From positions 12,897-32,860 of the forward strand of contig CAJTMX010000041.1 in assembly GCA_910577235.1 (NCBI GenBank): a stretch of DNA of 19,964 bases, in the 5' to 3' direction. The position numbers and the translations under genes were made by a program. The stretch is from an uncultured Acetatifactor sp. (lineage in GTDB: Bacteria > Bacillota > Clostridia > Lachnospirales > Lachnospiraceae). Shown here piece after piece: positions 8,192-16,743 of the stretch. Numbering within the stretch: the stretch's first letter is position 1; every line of letters starts with the position of its first letter. Under the pieces are notes generated by a model that saw only the letters and a list, made by a program, of their open reading frames with translations, had not been told where the DNA came from and searched no databases.

Positions 8192-9047
8192 CTTATCTCA
8201 GGATTTGCTGGAAAAATATCAGGTGGCCATACTGCCTCTCCACATTCTGTTGGGAGAAGACGAGTATGAGGACGGCCGGGATATACGGCCGGAGGAGATA
8301 TACCGCTGGTCGGACGAACATGGCGCTACTCCCAGAACTTCCGCCCCCTCCTTGGAGAGCGCGTCGGAGCTGTTTCGGGAAGTGGGCGCGAAATATGAGG
8401 AGATCGTCTGTTTCTCTATTTCAGGGCAAATGTCTACTTCCGGCAATGTGATGCAGCTGGCGGCGGAGGAGGCGGGAATCGCCCAGCGGGTGACGGTGAT
8501 AGACTCGGAGAACCTTTCCACGGGAATCGGCCTGCTGGTGGTGGAGGCGGCCATCATGGCCCAGGCGGGCCGCAGTGCCAGGGAGATAGGGGACAGAATG
8601 GCGGAGCTGAAACCGCAGGTGAGGGCAAGCTTTGTGGTGGATACGCTGGTGTATCTGCACCGGGGCGGCAGATGCAGCGGACTGGCGGCTATGCTGGGCA
8701 GTACCTTACATCTGCATCCCCAGATCGTGGTGGAAAACGGCAGGATGCACAGCGCCAAAAAGTACCGGGGCAGCTTGGAAAAAGCTTTGGCGGCCTATGC
8801 CAGGGACTTGGAACCCGTCATGAGAAAGGCAAGAACGGAGCGGGTGTTCATCACCCATTCCGGCTGTAGTCCGGAGACGGTGGATATGGTGCGGGAGTAT
8901 CTGTGTCAGCTGCATATCTTCGACGAGATCTTGGAGACACGGGCAGGGGGCGTGATATCCAGTCACTGCGGCCCGGGTACACTGGGAATACTGTTCATAG
9001 AAAACAATGATAAACCCCATGGCATAGAAGGCGCTAGGAGAGGATAA
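8160..9047 (+). CDS. DegV family (FakB-like) fatty-acid-binding protein
   Basis: 295 residues, the usual DegV length. N-terminal GIIADSTCDLS is the family signature strand and loop. TSAPS (residues 60-64) and SISGQMSTSGN (86-96) are the conserved serine/threonine loops that hold the fatty-acid carboxylate. DTLVYLHRGGRCS and HCGPGTLGI close the second domain. Proteins of this family bind a fatty acid and present it to the kinase FakA to make acyl-phosphate for phospholipid synthesis. No fakA is in the window, which is common because genomes carry several degV copies. The start ATG is preceded by AGGAGG eight bases upstream and overlaps the preceding gene by 32 bases. Confidence 0.92.
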   Translation: MVGIIADSTCDLSQDLLEKYQVAILPLHILLGEDEYEDGRDIRPEEIYRWSDEHGATPRTSAPSLESASELFREVGAKYEEIVCFSISGQMSTSGNVMQLAAEEAGIAQRVTVIDSENLSTGIGLLVVEAAIMAQAGRSAREIGDRMAELKPQVRASFVVDTLVYLHRGGRCSGLAAMLGSTLHLHPQIVVENGRMHSAKKYRGSLEKALAAYARDLEPVMRKARTERVFITHSGCSPETVDMVREYLCQLHIFDEILETRAGGVISSHCGPGTLGILFIENNDKPHGIEGARRG

Positions 9048-9081
9048 CTTGGAAACCCGGGGGCTGAAAAGGGGTATAAGC

Positions 9082-9573
9082 ATGGAAATACAAACAGAAT
9101 ATCATATAGTGGAGATCAGCCAGGTAGAGCAAAAATCCCTTTATGCAAGAGCGGTTCTGGAGAGTCTGCCGGATTGGTTCGGCAATAGGGAGTCTCTGGA
9201 GGAATATGTGAAAGGTGTATGTGACCTTCCTTTTTGGGCGGCTCTGGACGGGGAAGGGAAATGTCTGGGGTTCTTTTCCGTGAGGATACACTACGGTCAC
9301 ACCGGAGATATCTATGTCTGCGGTGTGCGTCCACAGTGCCACCGTATGGGCGTGGGCAAGGCCCTGTATAGTCAGGCCGAACTGTTTTTTCTGGAAAAGG
9401 GCTGCAAGTATGCCATGGTGGAGACATTGAGTGAAAAAGTACATTACAAGCCTTATGAAAAAACCCGGCTTTTTTATGAGAGCGTGGGCTTTGAGCCTTT
9501 GATCACGCTCACCGAGATGTGGGATGAGGACAATCCCTGTCTGATTATGATAAAGCCTCTGACTCGACCGTAG
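9082..9573 (+). CDS. GNAT-family N-acetyltransferase
   Basis: 163 residues from ATG 9082, which has AAAAGGGG about seven bases upstream. The frame is open further up, and a TTG at 9049 with AGGAG eight bases before it would add 11 residues (total 174) and start one base after the DegV stop. I prefer the ATG because MEIQTEYHIVEIS is a normal GNAT first strand. Motif A is R88-M-G-V-G92 in the stretch CHRMGVGKALYSQAE, followed by motif B with KTRLFYESVGFEPL. The spacing LESLPDWFG near residue 30 is typical of a clostridial GNAT subgroup. The substrate is unknown. It is the last gene of the rightward run and converges on the ABC permease gene. Confidence 0.85.
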   Translation: MEIQTEYHIVEISQVEQKSLYARAVLESLPDWFGNRESLEEYVKGVCDLPFWAALDGEGKCLGFFSVRIHYGHTGDIYVCGVRPQCHRMGVGKALYSQAELFFLEKGCKYAMVETLSEKVHYKPYEKTRLFYESVGFEPLITLTEMWDEDNPCLIMIKPLTRP

Positions 9574-9574
9574 T

Positions 9575-9595
9575 CCTGCCGATCTGTCCGGTAGG
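9575..9595. terminator. Weak hairpin between convergent genes
   Basis: CCTGCCG (9575-9581) and CGGTAGG (9589-9595) form a 7-bp stem with one G-T pair, directly after the rightward stop codon and 21 bases from the end of the leftward permease gene. There is no T-run on either side, so termination is only suggested by position. Confidence 0.3.
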
Positions 9596-9615
9596 CCCTG
9601 TGGCGGGAGGTTGGA

Positions 9616-12093
9616 TCAATCCACGGATTTTAAGGACTCCGCCATATTGATCCGGTCCAGTTTACCTGCCATGATCCGGTTGACAGCCCAGGTAAAAGCA
9701 AAAGTGAGCGCCACGCTGAGGAGATAGCTGAGTACCGTTACATGCACGTCAAAGGAGATCATGTCGATGTCCACCTCTTGCATCACGTAGATATGCAGCA
9801 GTTTTCCCAGCAAAAGTCCCAGCCCGCAGCCTATGGCCGTGAGCACTGTGTTTTCCCGAAACACATAGGAGGAGGTCTCGTTCCGGTAGAATCCCAGTAC
9901 CTTGATGGTGGCGATCTCCCGGATGCGCTCGGTTATATTGATATTGTTCAAGTTGTAAAGTACGATAAAGGCCAGTGCCCCGGCGCAGCCGATGACCAGC
10001 AAAACAATATAGTTCATACTGCTCATCATGCTGGAAAAACGTACCAGCATATCCGCGTTTACTTGTACGGAGGCCACGTTCTCCGCTTTCATTACAGCGG
10101 CGCTGACTTCGTATACATCTGTATCTTCCGGCAGATTCACATAAAGGTTTTGGAAAGTTACGCCGCCCATGGCCTTTTCATAGGTCTCTCTGTCCATATA
10201 TGCGTAATTGAAGATATAGTTTTCGCAGATACCGCTTATAACCGCGGAGAGCTCTTTTCGATCTTCGCCCAGAAGACGCACGGTATCCCCGGTCTCCAAG
10301 CGGAATTGTTCTGCCAGCTTGTTGCAGATCACGATCTGGCCGGGACCGGGATAGGGGATCTTTTCTCCGGCGGAAGTATGCAGATCGATAAATTCCCCGA
10401 ACTGCGCCTGGTTATCCGCCACGATCAAATTGACGGATTTTAACTCCCCCGCGCTTTGCAGATTCAGCGCGGTTTCAAAGGCGTAAGTGTAGGTACTGCC
10501 ATAGGAGTCCAACATATCCGACAATTCCCCGGAAAGGATTTTTCCCTCCCCGGTCTGATCCTCCAGAGTCACGTTCAGTTGGTATATCTGTATCTCCTCA
10601 TATTGCCGTTCGGCAATGTCGGCGACGGAATCCCGTACGCCGAAACCTGTCACCAGAAGGGCCGTGCAGCCGCCGATACCCATGACCATCATAAACAGCC
10701 TTTTTTTGTACCTGAAAATATTGCGTATAGATACTTTGTGCAGAAATTTCAGCCGGTTCCAGATCAATCCCATGCGCTCCAGCAGGATGCGCTTGCCTGC
10801 CTTGGGGGCCTTTGGGCGCATCAGACCTGCCGCCGGAGCTCTCAGCTCGTGACGGCAGGATATCCAGGTGGTGCCCATGGAACAAAGCAGTGAGGCTGTG
10901 AGGCAAAGAAGGGCGGCCCCCCAGTCAAACACAAACACAATATCACCCAATCTGTACATCATGCCGTATGCCTGCCATATTACCAGAGGGAAGATAAAGA
11001 TTCCCAGAAAGTATCCCGCAACGCAGCCTCCCAAGGCGGCGCTGCCGGAATAGAACAGATATTTTCCCATGATGCTGTCGTTTCCGTATCCCAGAGCTTT
11101 CAATACGCCGATCTGAGTACGCTGTTCCTCCACCATGCGGTTCATGGTAGTCATACAGACCAGCGCCGCCACCAGAAAGAAAAACACAGGAAACACATTG
11201 GCGATTCCCTCTACAATGCCGGAATCATTTTCAAAAAGAGTGTATCCCACATTGGTATCTCTGCCCAGCACATAGGTGCCGGGCTTTCTGATGGCGGCAA
11301 TGTTCGCCTCTTTGAGCTTTGATCCCGCCGCTCCCGCCAGAGCCAGGTATCTTCTCTCGCCCTGCTCCCGGCAGTACTGCTCCCATTGGGGTTTTCGCTC
11401 CGCCATGTAAGCGTCATACTCCGGGGAATAGATTCTCTCGTCCGTATCAAATTTTACATAGATATCCGTAAAATATTCCGTGGCAAAACCTTGGGGCAGC
11501 AGGTACATAAAGCCGTCCACACGGCCGTTACCAAGAGAACTGTTTCCCCGCTCAAACTGGATATATGCGGACGCCTGGGCAACGCCCACAATGGTGTATT
11601 CACGGTAAGCAAACTTTTCCATATCTTGCGGGCTGTTATTTTCCGAGAGTAGAATCGTACTGCCCAGGGCTGTCTCGTCATAGCGGTTGGAATCCACAAT
11701 ACATTCGGAGGGAGACTGAGGCATTCTTCCTGCCAGGAGTTTGAGTCCGTTAATCCGTTCCATCAGCGTGTGAGCCTTGAGCACGCTTTCGTTGCCTGTT
11801 TCATTCAGGTAGAGGATGTCCGCCTCCACCGCGCCTTCCACGGAACGGATATGTTCCTTTTGCCTCAGGGCCTGTACATCCTCTTCATCAAAGCCCAGGG
11901 TGGACAGCAGCCGATAGTCAAATAGCTGGTATTCCCGCAGATAATCATCGGCGGACTCCACCATGACGGTCTTTGTGATCTTCAGTCCGGCAAAAAAACC
12001 CACTCCCAGCGCCACGATAGCAAAGATAGCCAGATAGCGCCCCAGGCTCTGGCGAATTTCCCGCAATGTAGTCTTTTTTATCATGGATTTCAT
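9616..12093 (-). CDS. ABC transporter permease, FtsX/MacB type, two FtsX domains
   Basis: 825 residues. A first membrane segment near 18-38 (YLAIFAIVALGVGFFAGL) is followed by an extracytoplasmic MacB_PCD-like domain to about 285. The first FtsX domain (about 288-410) contains EEQRTQIGVLKALGYG, the conserved cytoplasmic motif. Another membrane segment lies near 465-485, then a second outer domain. The second FtsX domain (about 690-815) carries the matching TERIREIATIKVLGFY. This duplicated layout is that of mechanotransmission-type ABC systems, which act on outer-face substrates such as peptides or lipoproteins instead of importing solutes. ATG 12093 is preceded by GGGGA; ATG 12084 is a possible alternative. 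The ATPase gene ends 78 bases upstream on the same strand, so the two form one transporter. Confidence 0.92.
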   Translation of the reverse strand: MKSMIKKTTLREIRQSLGRYLAIFAIVALGVGFFAGLKITKTVMVESADDYLREYQLFDYRLLSTLGFDEEDVQALRQKEHIRSVEGAVEADILYLNETGNESVLKAHTLMERINGLKLLAGRMPQSPSECIVDSNRYDETALGSTILLSENNSPQDMEKFAYREYTIVGVAQASAYIQFERGNSSLGNGRVDGFMYLLPQGFATEYFTDIYVKFDTDERIYSPEYDAYMAERKPQWEQYCREQGERRYLALAGAAGSKLKEANIAAIRKPGTYVLGRDTNVGYTLFENDSGIVEGIANVFPVFFFLVAALVCMTTMNRMVEEQRTQIGVLKALGYGNDSIMGKYLFYSGSAALGGCVAGYFLGIFIFPLVIWQAYGMMYRLGDIVFVFDWGAALLCLTASLLCSMGTTWISCRHELRAPAAGLMRPKAPKAGKRILLERMGLIWNRLKFLHKVSIRNIFRYKKRLFMMVMGIGGCTALLVTGFGVRDSVADIAERQYEEIQIYQLNVTLEDQTGEGKILSGELSDMLDSYGSTYTYAFETALNLQSAGELKSVNLIVADNQAQFGEFIDLHTSAGEKIPYPGPGQIVICNKLAEQFRLETGDTVRLLGEDRKELSAVISGICENYIFNYAYMDRETYEKAMGGVTFQNLYVNLPEDTDVYEVSAAVMKAENVASVQVNADMLVRFSSMMSSMNYIVLLVIGCAGALAFIVLYNLNNINITERIREIATIKVLGFYRNETSSYVFRENTVLTAIGCGLGLLLGKLLHIYVMQEVDIDMISFDVHVTVLSYLLSVALTFAFTWAVNRIMAGKLDRINMAESLKSVD

Positions 12094-12171
12094 GTAATTT
12101 CCCCATTTCCTAACAATTTTCTGCCCTTGTTCCCATATAGTGGGTACTGTCTGCGGCAGCTATGACGCCGA

Positions 12172-12876
12172 TTACCATTCGATATCTTCAACACGTACAA
12201 TATGTTCATTTGTCGCCATATTGACGACAGTGCCGCTCTTGACGGTTATGATCCTGTCGGCCATGGCGGTCAGCGCCTGGTTGTGCGTAATGACGATGAC
12301 GGTCTTGCCCTTGTCCCTGCATGTATCCTGTAACAGTTTTAACACCGCTTTACCCGTGTTGTAGTCCAGCGCTCCCGTAGGCTCATCGCACAGCAGCAGC
12401 TTGGGGTTTTTGGCCAGGGCGCGGGCGATGGCCACTCTCTGCTGTTCGCCGCCGGACAACTGGGCCGGAAAGTTCTTTGTCCTGTCCGCAAGGCCCACCT
12501 CCGTAAGTACCCGGGCCGCGTCAAGCGGGTCCGTGCAGATCTGCGCGGCAAGCTCCACATTCTCCTGTGCCGTAAGATTGGGTACCAGATTGTAGAATTG
12601 AAACACAAATCCCACATCATACCGTCTGTACTTGGTAAGTTCCCTTTTTCCGTAGCCGGAAATCTCATTCCCATCCAGAAACACTTTGCCCTCCGTCAGG
12701 GTGTCCATGCCGCCCAGAATATTCAGTATAGTGGTTTTACCTGCCCCGGACGCTCCCACGATTACACAAAATTCCCCTTGCCGTATCTGAAAATTCACAT
12801 CATGAAGAGCCTGAATGGATACTTCCCCTGTCCGGTATATTTTGCCTACATTCTGAAATTCTACAAATGCGCCCAT
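12172..12876 (-). CDS. ABC transporter ATP-binding protein, MacB/LolD type
   Basis: 234 residues, normal for the family. Walker A is GASGAGKTT (residues 41-49), the signature is LSGGEQQR (140-147), Walker B is LLLCDEPTGALD with D164 and E165, and the switch histidine lies in VIVITHN. The CDEPTGALD wording is typical of the MacB/LolD/YtrE group, which pairs with FtsX-type permeases. It hydrolyses ATP on the inner face of the membrane to drive the permease encoded directly downstream. The start is supported by GGAGG seven bases before the ATG. The 210 bases upstream contain no gene; a TATTAT-like -10 lies near 12955-12965 on this strand but without a convincing -35, so regulation is not resolved. 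No two-component system sits beside it in the window. Confidence 0.95.
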   Translation of the reverse strand: MGAFVEFQNVGKIYRTGEVSIQALHDVNFQIRQGEFCVIVGASGAGKTTILNILGGMDTLTEGKVFLDGNEISGYGKRELTKYRRYDVGFVFQFYNLVPNLTAQENVELAAQICTDPLDAARVLTEVGLADRTKNFPAQLSGGEQQRVAIARALAKNPKLLLCDEPTGALDYNTGKAVLKLLQDTCRDKGKTVIVITHNQALTAMADRIITVKSGTVVNMATNEHIVRVEDIEW

Positions 12877-13072
12877 AACCTAACCTCCATCTGCCCATTG
12901 TAATATTCCCGTATCTACATTTATTTCATATATTAGCATGCCCTGTTTGGGGATATCTATAATAGACTTACTTAATAGTTTTTACAGAAAAATGAGCCAA
13001 AAGACAAACGATTTGGATAAGTTGTTATAAATGGGGATCAGAGATTTATAAAATGTGCCATAGAAGAGATAT

Positions 13073-13097
13073 GGCTGTCGCATATATCAGGACAGCC
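13073..13097 (-). terminator. Hairpin overlapping the stop of the GNAT-APH gene
   Basis: GGCTGTC (minus 13097-13091) and GACAGCC (13079-13073) form a perfect 7-bp stem with an 11-base loop that spans the stop codon of the GNAT-APH gene. The following bases are only moderately T-rich (ATATCTCTTCT), so it may be a weak terminator or a 3'-end stabiliser for the leftward operon. Confidence 0.4.
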
Positions 13098-14514
13098 GTA
13101 GAATTTTCCATATTTTGTTTTCGTTCCTTCGCGCAAACTGATAGAGATTTACGGAATTTTGGGCGCAGCTGTGGTCGCTTTGGTCTTCAAACCAGGCGGT
13201 AAAGAGAAGTTCAATACATTCCATCACATGGGGAACGGCCTTTTTTTCCGTAGCTGTGAGTTGTTGTATACTTTCATAACCGTCAAAGACATCCCCCAAA
13301 ATATTGAACCAGGTTTCCTCCGTGATATTAAAGCTTTCCTCCTCGCACAAGAGTCCCAGCATAAAGTAACACAGGTCAAAGATCCGTATATTCCGCTGGC
13401 TCAGATCAAAGTCGATATAGCCGGAAAAATTGCCGTCCTCAAACAGAAAGTTGCCAAAATGGATATCCCTGTGGATCAACTGTACCGGCAGCTCATGATA
13501 CACGGCGGTGAGTTGCGAGACGGTTTGCAGATAATCTTCCCTGGAAATACATTTCCATCCGCTTTTTTCCATACTGTCCAGTACCCATCCGTTCATCTCG
13601 TCCAAAAGACTGTTATCCCATATGGTTTGCAAGGGCTCGCATCTCTGAAAAGCAGTGTGCAGACGGGCAATGATCTCACCCATGGAGCGGGCCATAGAGC
13701 GGTCTATCTCCGTGATCTGGCTGCCCGGAAGTTTTTCAGACAGAAAATAAAAAGCGCCGTCACAGGATACATATTGTATGTTGTCATGAGTGGGTATGAT
13801 ACGAGCCACAGGAATGTTCTGTTCATATAAAAGGCGCAACATGTTCAGGTTGCGCTCAAGCTGCCCCTGGTCGCTGTATATTTTCAGCACATGACCGCTG
13901 CCTATCTGCCAGGCAGTATCATATATCTGCGTGACGCTGTCATCCTGCAGTCCCCAACGGGAAAGAACCCTGTCCAGACCGTGGTCATGCAGTACATAAA
14001 AACGGTACGGTAACTCCGTTTCATCATAGATATCCCTATAGAGCTTTGACTCTGTCAGAATAAATCCTGCATTTTCCAGCGTTTTCCAGGAGGCGTCATT
14101 GTCCTCCCGCACTGTAGCGATCAGCTGGCGGAAAGAGCGATGAATGTAATGGGTAAAAAAATACCTGGCATATGCGTTCACTGCCTCAGAGGCGTAACCG
14201 TTCCCCCGGTATGCGCTGCCGATAAAGAAAGTTATACCCACCTGTTTCAGATCCTTATAATAGGAGCAGCCCACACTGCCCAGCACAGCACCGCTTTGCT
14301 TTTCCGTGACGGCATAGGCCAGATATTCCCCCAGGGGGTCGTCCCTGCGTTCCAGAGACAGTGATTCCTCTATCCAGGAATCCATCCATTCCCTACTATT
14401 TGTACAATCCCCGAAAATATCCCGCAGACTGCCATCGGAGGCCATCTCTATATAGGACTCTGCGTCCCCGGGTGCTAAGCTGCGAAGGGTCAGTCTTTTT
14501 GTCTCTATGAACAT
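13087..14514 (-). CDS. GNAT acetyltransferase - APH phosphotransferase fusion
   Basis: 475 residues joining two enzymes. Residues 1-175 are a RimJ/RimL-like GNAT: ETKRLTLRSLAPGDAESY at the start, motif A Y-R-G-N-G-Y-A (102-108), and ASWKTLENAGF as motif B. Residues about 180-475 are an APH/choline-kinase-like phosphotransferase with ATP lysine K211 (HVLKIYS), catalytic loop H348-R-D350-I-H-F-G-N355 and metal motif I-D368-F-D370. All expected catalytic residues are present. The acetyltransferase-then-phosphotransferase order is that of the aminoglycoside enzyme AAC(6')-APH(2''), but here the GNAT is RimJ/RimL-like, so this is parallel architecture, not the same gene. The substrates are unknown. 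AGGAG lies seven bases before the ATG, and the next GNAT gene ends 24 bases upstream, so they share an operon. Confidence 0.88.
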   Translation of the reverse strand: MFIETKRLTLRSLAPGDAESYIEMASDGSLRDIFGDCTNSREWMDSWIEESLSLERRDDPLGEYLAYAVTEKQSGAVLGSVGCSYYKDLKQVGITFFIGSAYRGNGYASEAVNAYARYFFTHYIHRSFRQLIATVREDNDASWKTLENAGFILTESKLYRDIYDETELPYRFYVLHDHGLDRVLSRWGLQDDSVTQIYDTAWQIGSGHVLKIYSDQGQLERNLNMLRLLYEQNIPVARIIPTHDNIQYVSCDGAFYFLSEKLPGSQITEIDRSMARSMGEIIARLHTAFQRCEPLQTIWDNSLLDEMNGWVLDSMEKSGWKCISREDYLQTVSQLTAVYHELPVQLIHRDIHFGNFLFEDGNFSGYIDFDLSQRNIRIFDLCYFMLGLLCEEESFNITEETWFNILGDVFDGYESIQQLTATEKKAVPHVMECIELLFTAWFEDQSDHSCAQNSVNLYQFARRNENKIWKILRLS

Positions 14515-14538
14515 TTTTTCTCTCCTTTGTTATTGTTT

Positions 14539-15402
14539 TTATGCATGGGCCAGAGAAGGGATACGTAATTTTTCCCGTTCTATGATCTCCATACCTGTGC
14601 CCTTTATGAAAAAGGTGGAATCTTCCTCCTGTAGTTCAGCCACCTGATAACCCGCGTTGTGGAGAGGGGTGAACCCCAAAGTAACCTGTCTGATCTCTCC
14701 TCCAAACAGATCCAGTACGTCTGTCAACTCCGTCAATGTGCCGGAAAAAACATTGTGCAGAAACAGCTCCGTTCCCCGCCGGTCCGCAACCACATAGGTG
14801 GAGCTGGGAGCGTGGTGGTACACGCTATCCCGCATAAATTTGGTCACATAGAAAAACAGGAGTCCCCGGTTGCCTGTCAGATCCAGACGGCCACGGAATA
14901 TACTGCGTTCTGCCGCCTGCTCCAGCCGCGCCCAGGCAGCGGCGCAGTCCATGGCCACGGGGGCAAACCTGCACGGCCCTGTGCCCTGTAGGGACAGGCG
15001 GTATTGGTATTCCCGGCTTTTTTTAAAACCAAATCTGGGGTAGAAATCCAGCACACTGTCATTGGCAAAGAGGTAGACGCCGTCCGTCTTTCCGCTATAG
15101 TCGGCGTCAATCCGCTCCATAATCGCCCGGATGTAGCCCCGGTGACGGCATGTTTCCTCTGTCATTACAGTACCCAGCTGCAGAAAGTGCTTTACGCAAC
15201 CGTCAAACAGCATATCGGTGATATTTACTGATACATTGGCGACCACCTGCCTGTTTTCTACCAAAGAGTAGGGATTGTAGGCATCCTCCCAGAATCCGTT
15301 TTGAAACCAATCTTCAAAGTTTAAGCCGAAAGTCCTTCCTGCCAGTTCGTTAAAGCTGCGCCGCAGGTCGGCATTGTCCCGATAATTCTTTATGATCTCC
15401 AT
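14539..15402 (-). CDS. GNAT-family N-acetyltransferase, long form
   Basis: 287 residues. The N-terminal half is a GNAT core: GTVMTEETCRHRGYIRAIM (about 77-95) is the motif A region with R88-G-Y, and LFANDSVLDFYPRFGFKKS is motif B. The second half (about 135-287) is an additional domain that is not a plain GNAT; the layout is reminiscent of Eis-like or duplicated GNAT proteins, but I cannot assign it with certainty. Start support is modest: AAGGAAT about nine bases before the ATG. The next gene downstream, the GNAT-APH fusion, begins 24 bases after this stop. Upstream lies a short relic gene and then the methyltransferase, all in the same direction. Confidence 0.85.
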   Translation of the reverse strand: MEIIKNYRDNADLRRSFNELAGRTFGLNFEDWFQNGFWEDAYNPYSLVENRQVVANVSVNITDMLFDGCVKHFLQLGTVMTEETCRHRGYIRAIMERIDADYSGKTDGVYLFANDSVLDFYPRFGFKKSREYQYRLSLQGTGPCRFAPVAMDCAAAWARLEQAAERSIFRGRLDLTGNRGLLFFYVTKFMRDSVYHHAPSSTYVVADRRGTELFLHNVFSGTLTELTDVLDLFGGEIRQVTLGFTPLHNAGYQVAELQEEDSTFFIKGTGMEIIEREKLRIPSLAHA

Positions 15403-15473
15403 GTCTGTCTATTCCTTCGATTTTCAATTCTTCAATGAACTCTACGCTTGCTATAGTTGCCCATTTGCTGATC

Positions 15474-15592
15474 TTAAAACTCCTCAGTGACCTCCACGAT
15501 CTCTATGCCGCCGCTCACCAGATATTCTTATGCTGCCCCAGTTTCACTGGTTTGTCCGTTACTACATGATAAGCGTAAAATGTATCTGACAT
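15474..15592 (-). pseudogene. Relic of a DUF2441-like gene with its middle deleted
   Basis: An ATG at 15592 with AAAGGAG just upstream begins MSDTFYAYHVVTDKPVKLGQ and stops after 25 codons (TGA 15517-15515). In another frame, bases 15527-15474 read EYLVSGGIEIVEVTEEF and a TAA. From memory, DUF2441-type proteins begin with a very similar YAYHLVTDRP-M-x-x-GQ and end with a similar LVDGKIEVIEIVKE. The segment therefore looks like the first ~20 and last ~17 codons of one gene joined out of frame after loss of the rest, which would have been well over 100 codons. It lies between the methyltransferase and the long GNAT gene and probably yields at most a short peptide. Confidence 0.6.
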
Positions 15593-15624
15593 AATACTCC
15601 TTTCTGCCCGACTCAGAGGGTATG

Positions 15625-16569
15625 TTAGCTTACTATGTCTCCTTTTACAAATAAATTGTCTTTGCCCATGTCGCAGACATAGGGGGAGGAGTCAAATTTA
15701 TAACATATCTCCAGAAAATCTTTTCTGCTTTGGGGCTCCCGCATGATCTTTGCCAGTATTTCACCCGGAATGGTCCTGGCGTACGCGCCGGGCCCCGCCA
15801 TCTGTATGTTTTGCACCCCCTGTTTTTCCAACAGCGCTTTCAACTCATCCGGAAGAAAAGTGTAGGTGATGCACCAGGGCGTACCGCCTTTTTCATACTC
15901 GGCGACTTCCTCCTCCCCGCCCATCAGACCGCTTTCCATAAAATTATCCATGGCATGTTTATCCAACACAAAACGATCTATAGCGTTCTGTCTGCCCGCA
16001 ATGAGCTGTTGCACCCAGGGATCAGGGCAGTGGCTATCCAGTATGAACTGATTCTTCTGGATCGGATTGGCAAGGTAGGGCAGATATCCCAGCCGGGAGG
16101 AAACGCTGAACATAACTTTTTTTCCCGCTATGCGGACCAGCTCTCCGATCACTGTCTCCTGATGGGGCCAGGTATAGGAAATGGGAGCGTCAAAGGACAT
16201 GACCAGATCGAAAGCCCCGTCGTAATATGCCGACAGATCCTCCAGAGCGCCCTGTACAAAAGTAATGTTTTGCTCCACCCCCGCGGCCCGGGCCAGCTCC
16301 TGCGCCTTGTCCAGCATGGGCTGGGAGATATCAAAATGTGTCACCCGGCATCCCTTTTTAGCCAGCAATATGGAAAAACGCCCGCATCCGGCCCCGCCGT
16401 CAAATACGGTTCGTACTCCGTCCAGACTTGCCAGCAGTTCCTTCTCGATATGGCTTTTTTGAATAATATCATCGATAAAGGTTTCCTCCCTGTGGCTTTC
16501 CAACTCTCCCTTGTCGGGCAGGTTCCAAAGGCGCCGGGATATCTTTTGATTGATGTCTTTCGGTATCAT
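15625..16569 (-). CDS. Class I SAM-dependent methyltransferase
   Basis: 314 residues. Motif I is VFDGGAGCGRFS (D57-G-G-A-G-C-G63), the acidic end of strand beta-2 is in VTHFDIS (ribose-binding Asp), motif II-like FVQGALEDL follows, and the motif IV strand is FDLVMSFDAPISYTW. These define a Rossmann-type class I methyltransferase that binds S-adenosylmethionine. The ~50 residues before the core and the long C-terminal part (about 200-314) do not identify the acceptor. An exact AGGAGG five bases before the ATG supports the start. Downstream on the same strand come the DUF2441-like relic, a GNAT and the GNAT-APH fusion, so this may be the first gene of that operon. A weak promoter-like TTGCTA-17-TAGACT lies upstream near 16627-16655. 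Confidence 0.9.
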   Translation of the reverse strand: MIPKDINQKISRRLWNLPDKGELESHREETFIDDIIQKSHIEKELLASLDGVRTVFDGGAGCGRFSILLAKKGCRVTHFDISQPMLDKAQELARAAGVEQNITFVQGALEDLSAYYDGAFDLVMSFDAPISYTWPHQETVIGELVRIAGKKVMFSVSSRLGYLPYLANPIQKNQFILDSHCPDPWVQQLIAGRQNAIDRFVLDKHAMDNFMESGLMGGEEEVAEYEKGGTPWCITYTFLPDELKALLEKQGVQNIQMAGPGAYARTIPGEILAKIMREPQSRKDFLEICYKFDSSPYVCDMGKDNLFVKGDIVS

Positions 16570-16664
16570 CTCGTCCTCCTGCTTTATCCGTACATAAAAT
16601 CCGGTTTGTGCATATTGTCAGTCTATCTGAAATATTCTGCGATAGCAACCTTAGAATTGTTTCT

Positions 16665-16690
16665 AAAAAAATATGAGCCGGTGTCTCAGG
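16665..16690 (-). terminator. Possible thrS terminator
   Basis: About 60 bases after the thrS stop, the transcript reads TGAGAC-ACC-GGCTCA followed by ATATTTTTTT. The short stem has one mismatch, so only the U-run and the position make it plausible. Confidence 0.35.
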
Positions 16691-16743
16691 GAATTGGTGG
16701 TCTCGCATCTTTTTCTGCAAATAAAACTATTGTTGCTTTCGTT

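Noticed and set aside
9742..10443. Plus-strand open frame (233 codons) inside the permease gene
   Set aside because: It is antisense to a complete FtsX-type permease and has His-rich shadow composition.
13087..14514. Known aminoglycoside-resistance gene
   Set aside because: The domain order is similar to AAC(6')-APH(2''), but the GNAT half is RimJ/RimL-like and the kinase half is of the wider APH/choline-kinase group, so no drug target can be named.
16469..16720. Minus-strand frame of 83 codons upstream of the methyltransferase
   Set aside because: It overlaps the methyltransferase start out of frame, no ribosome-binding site was seen and no motif is present.
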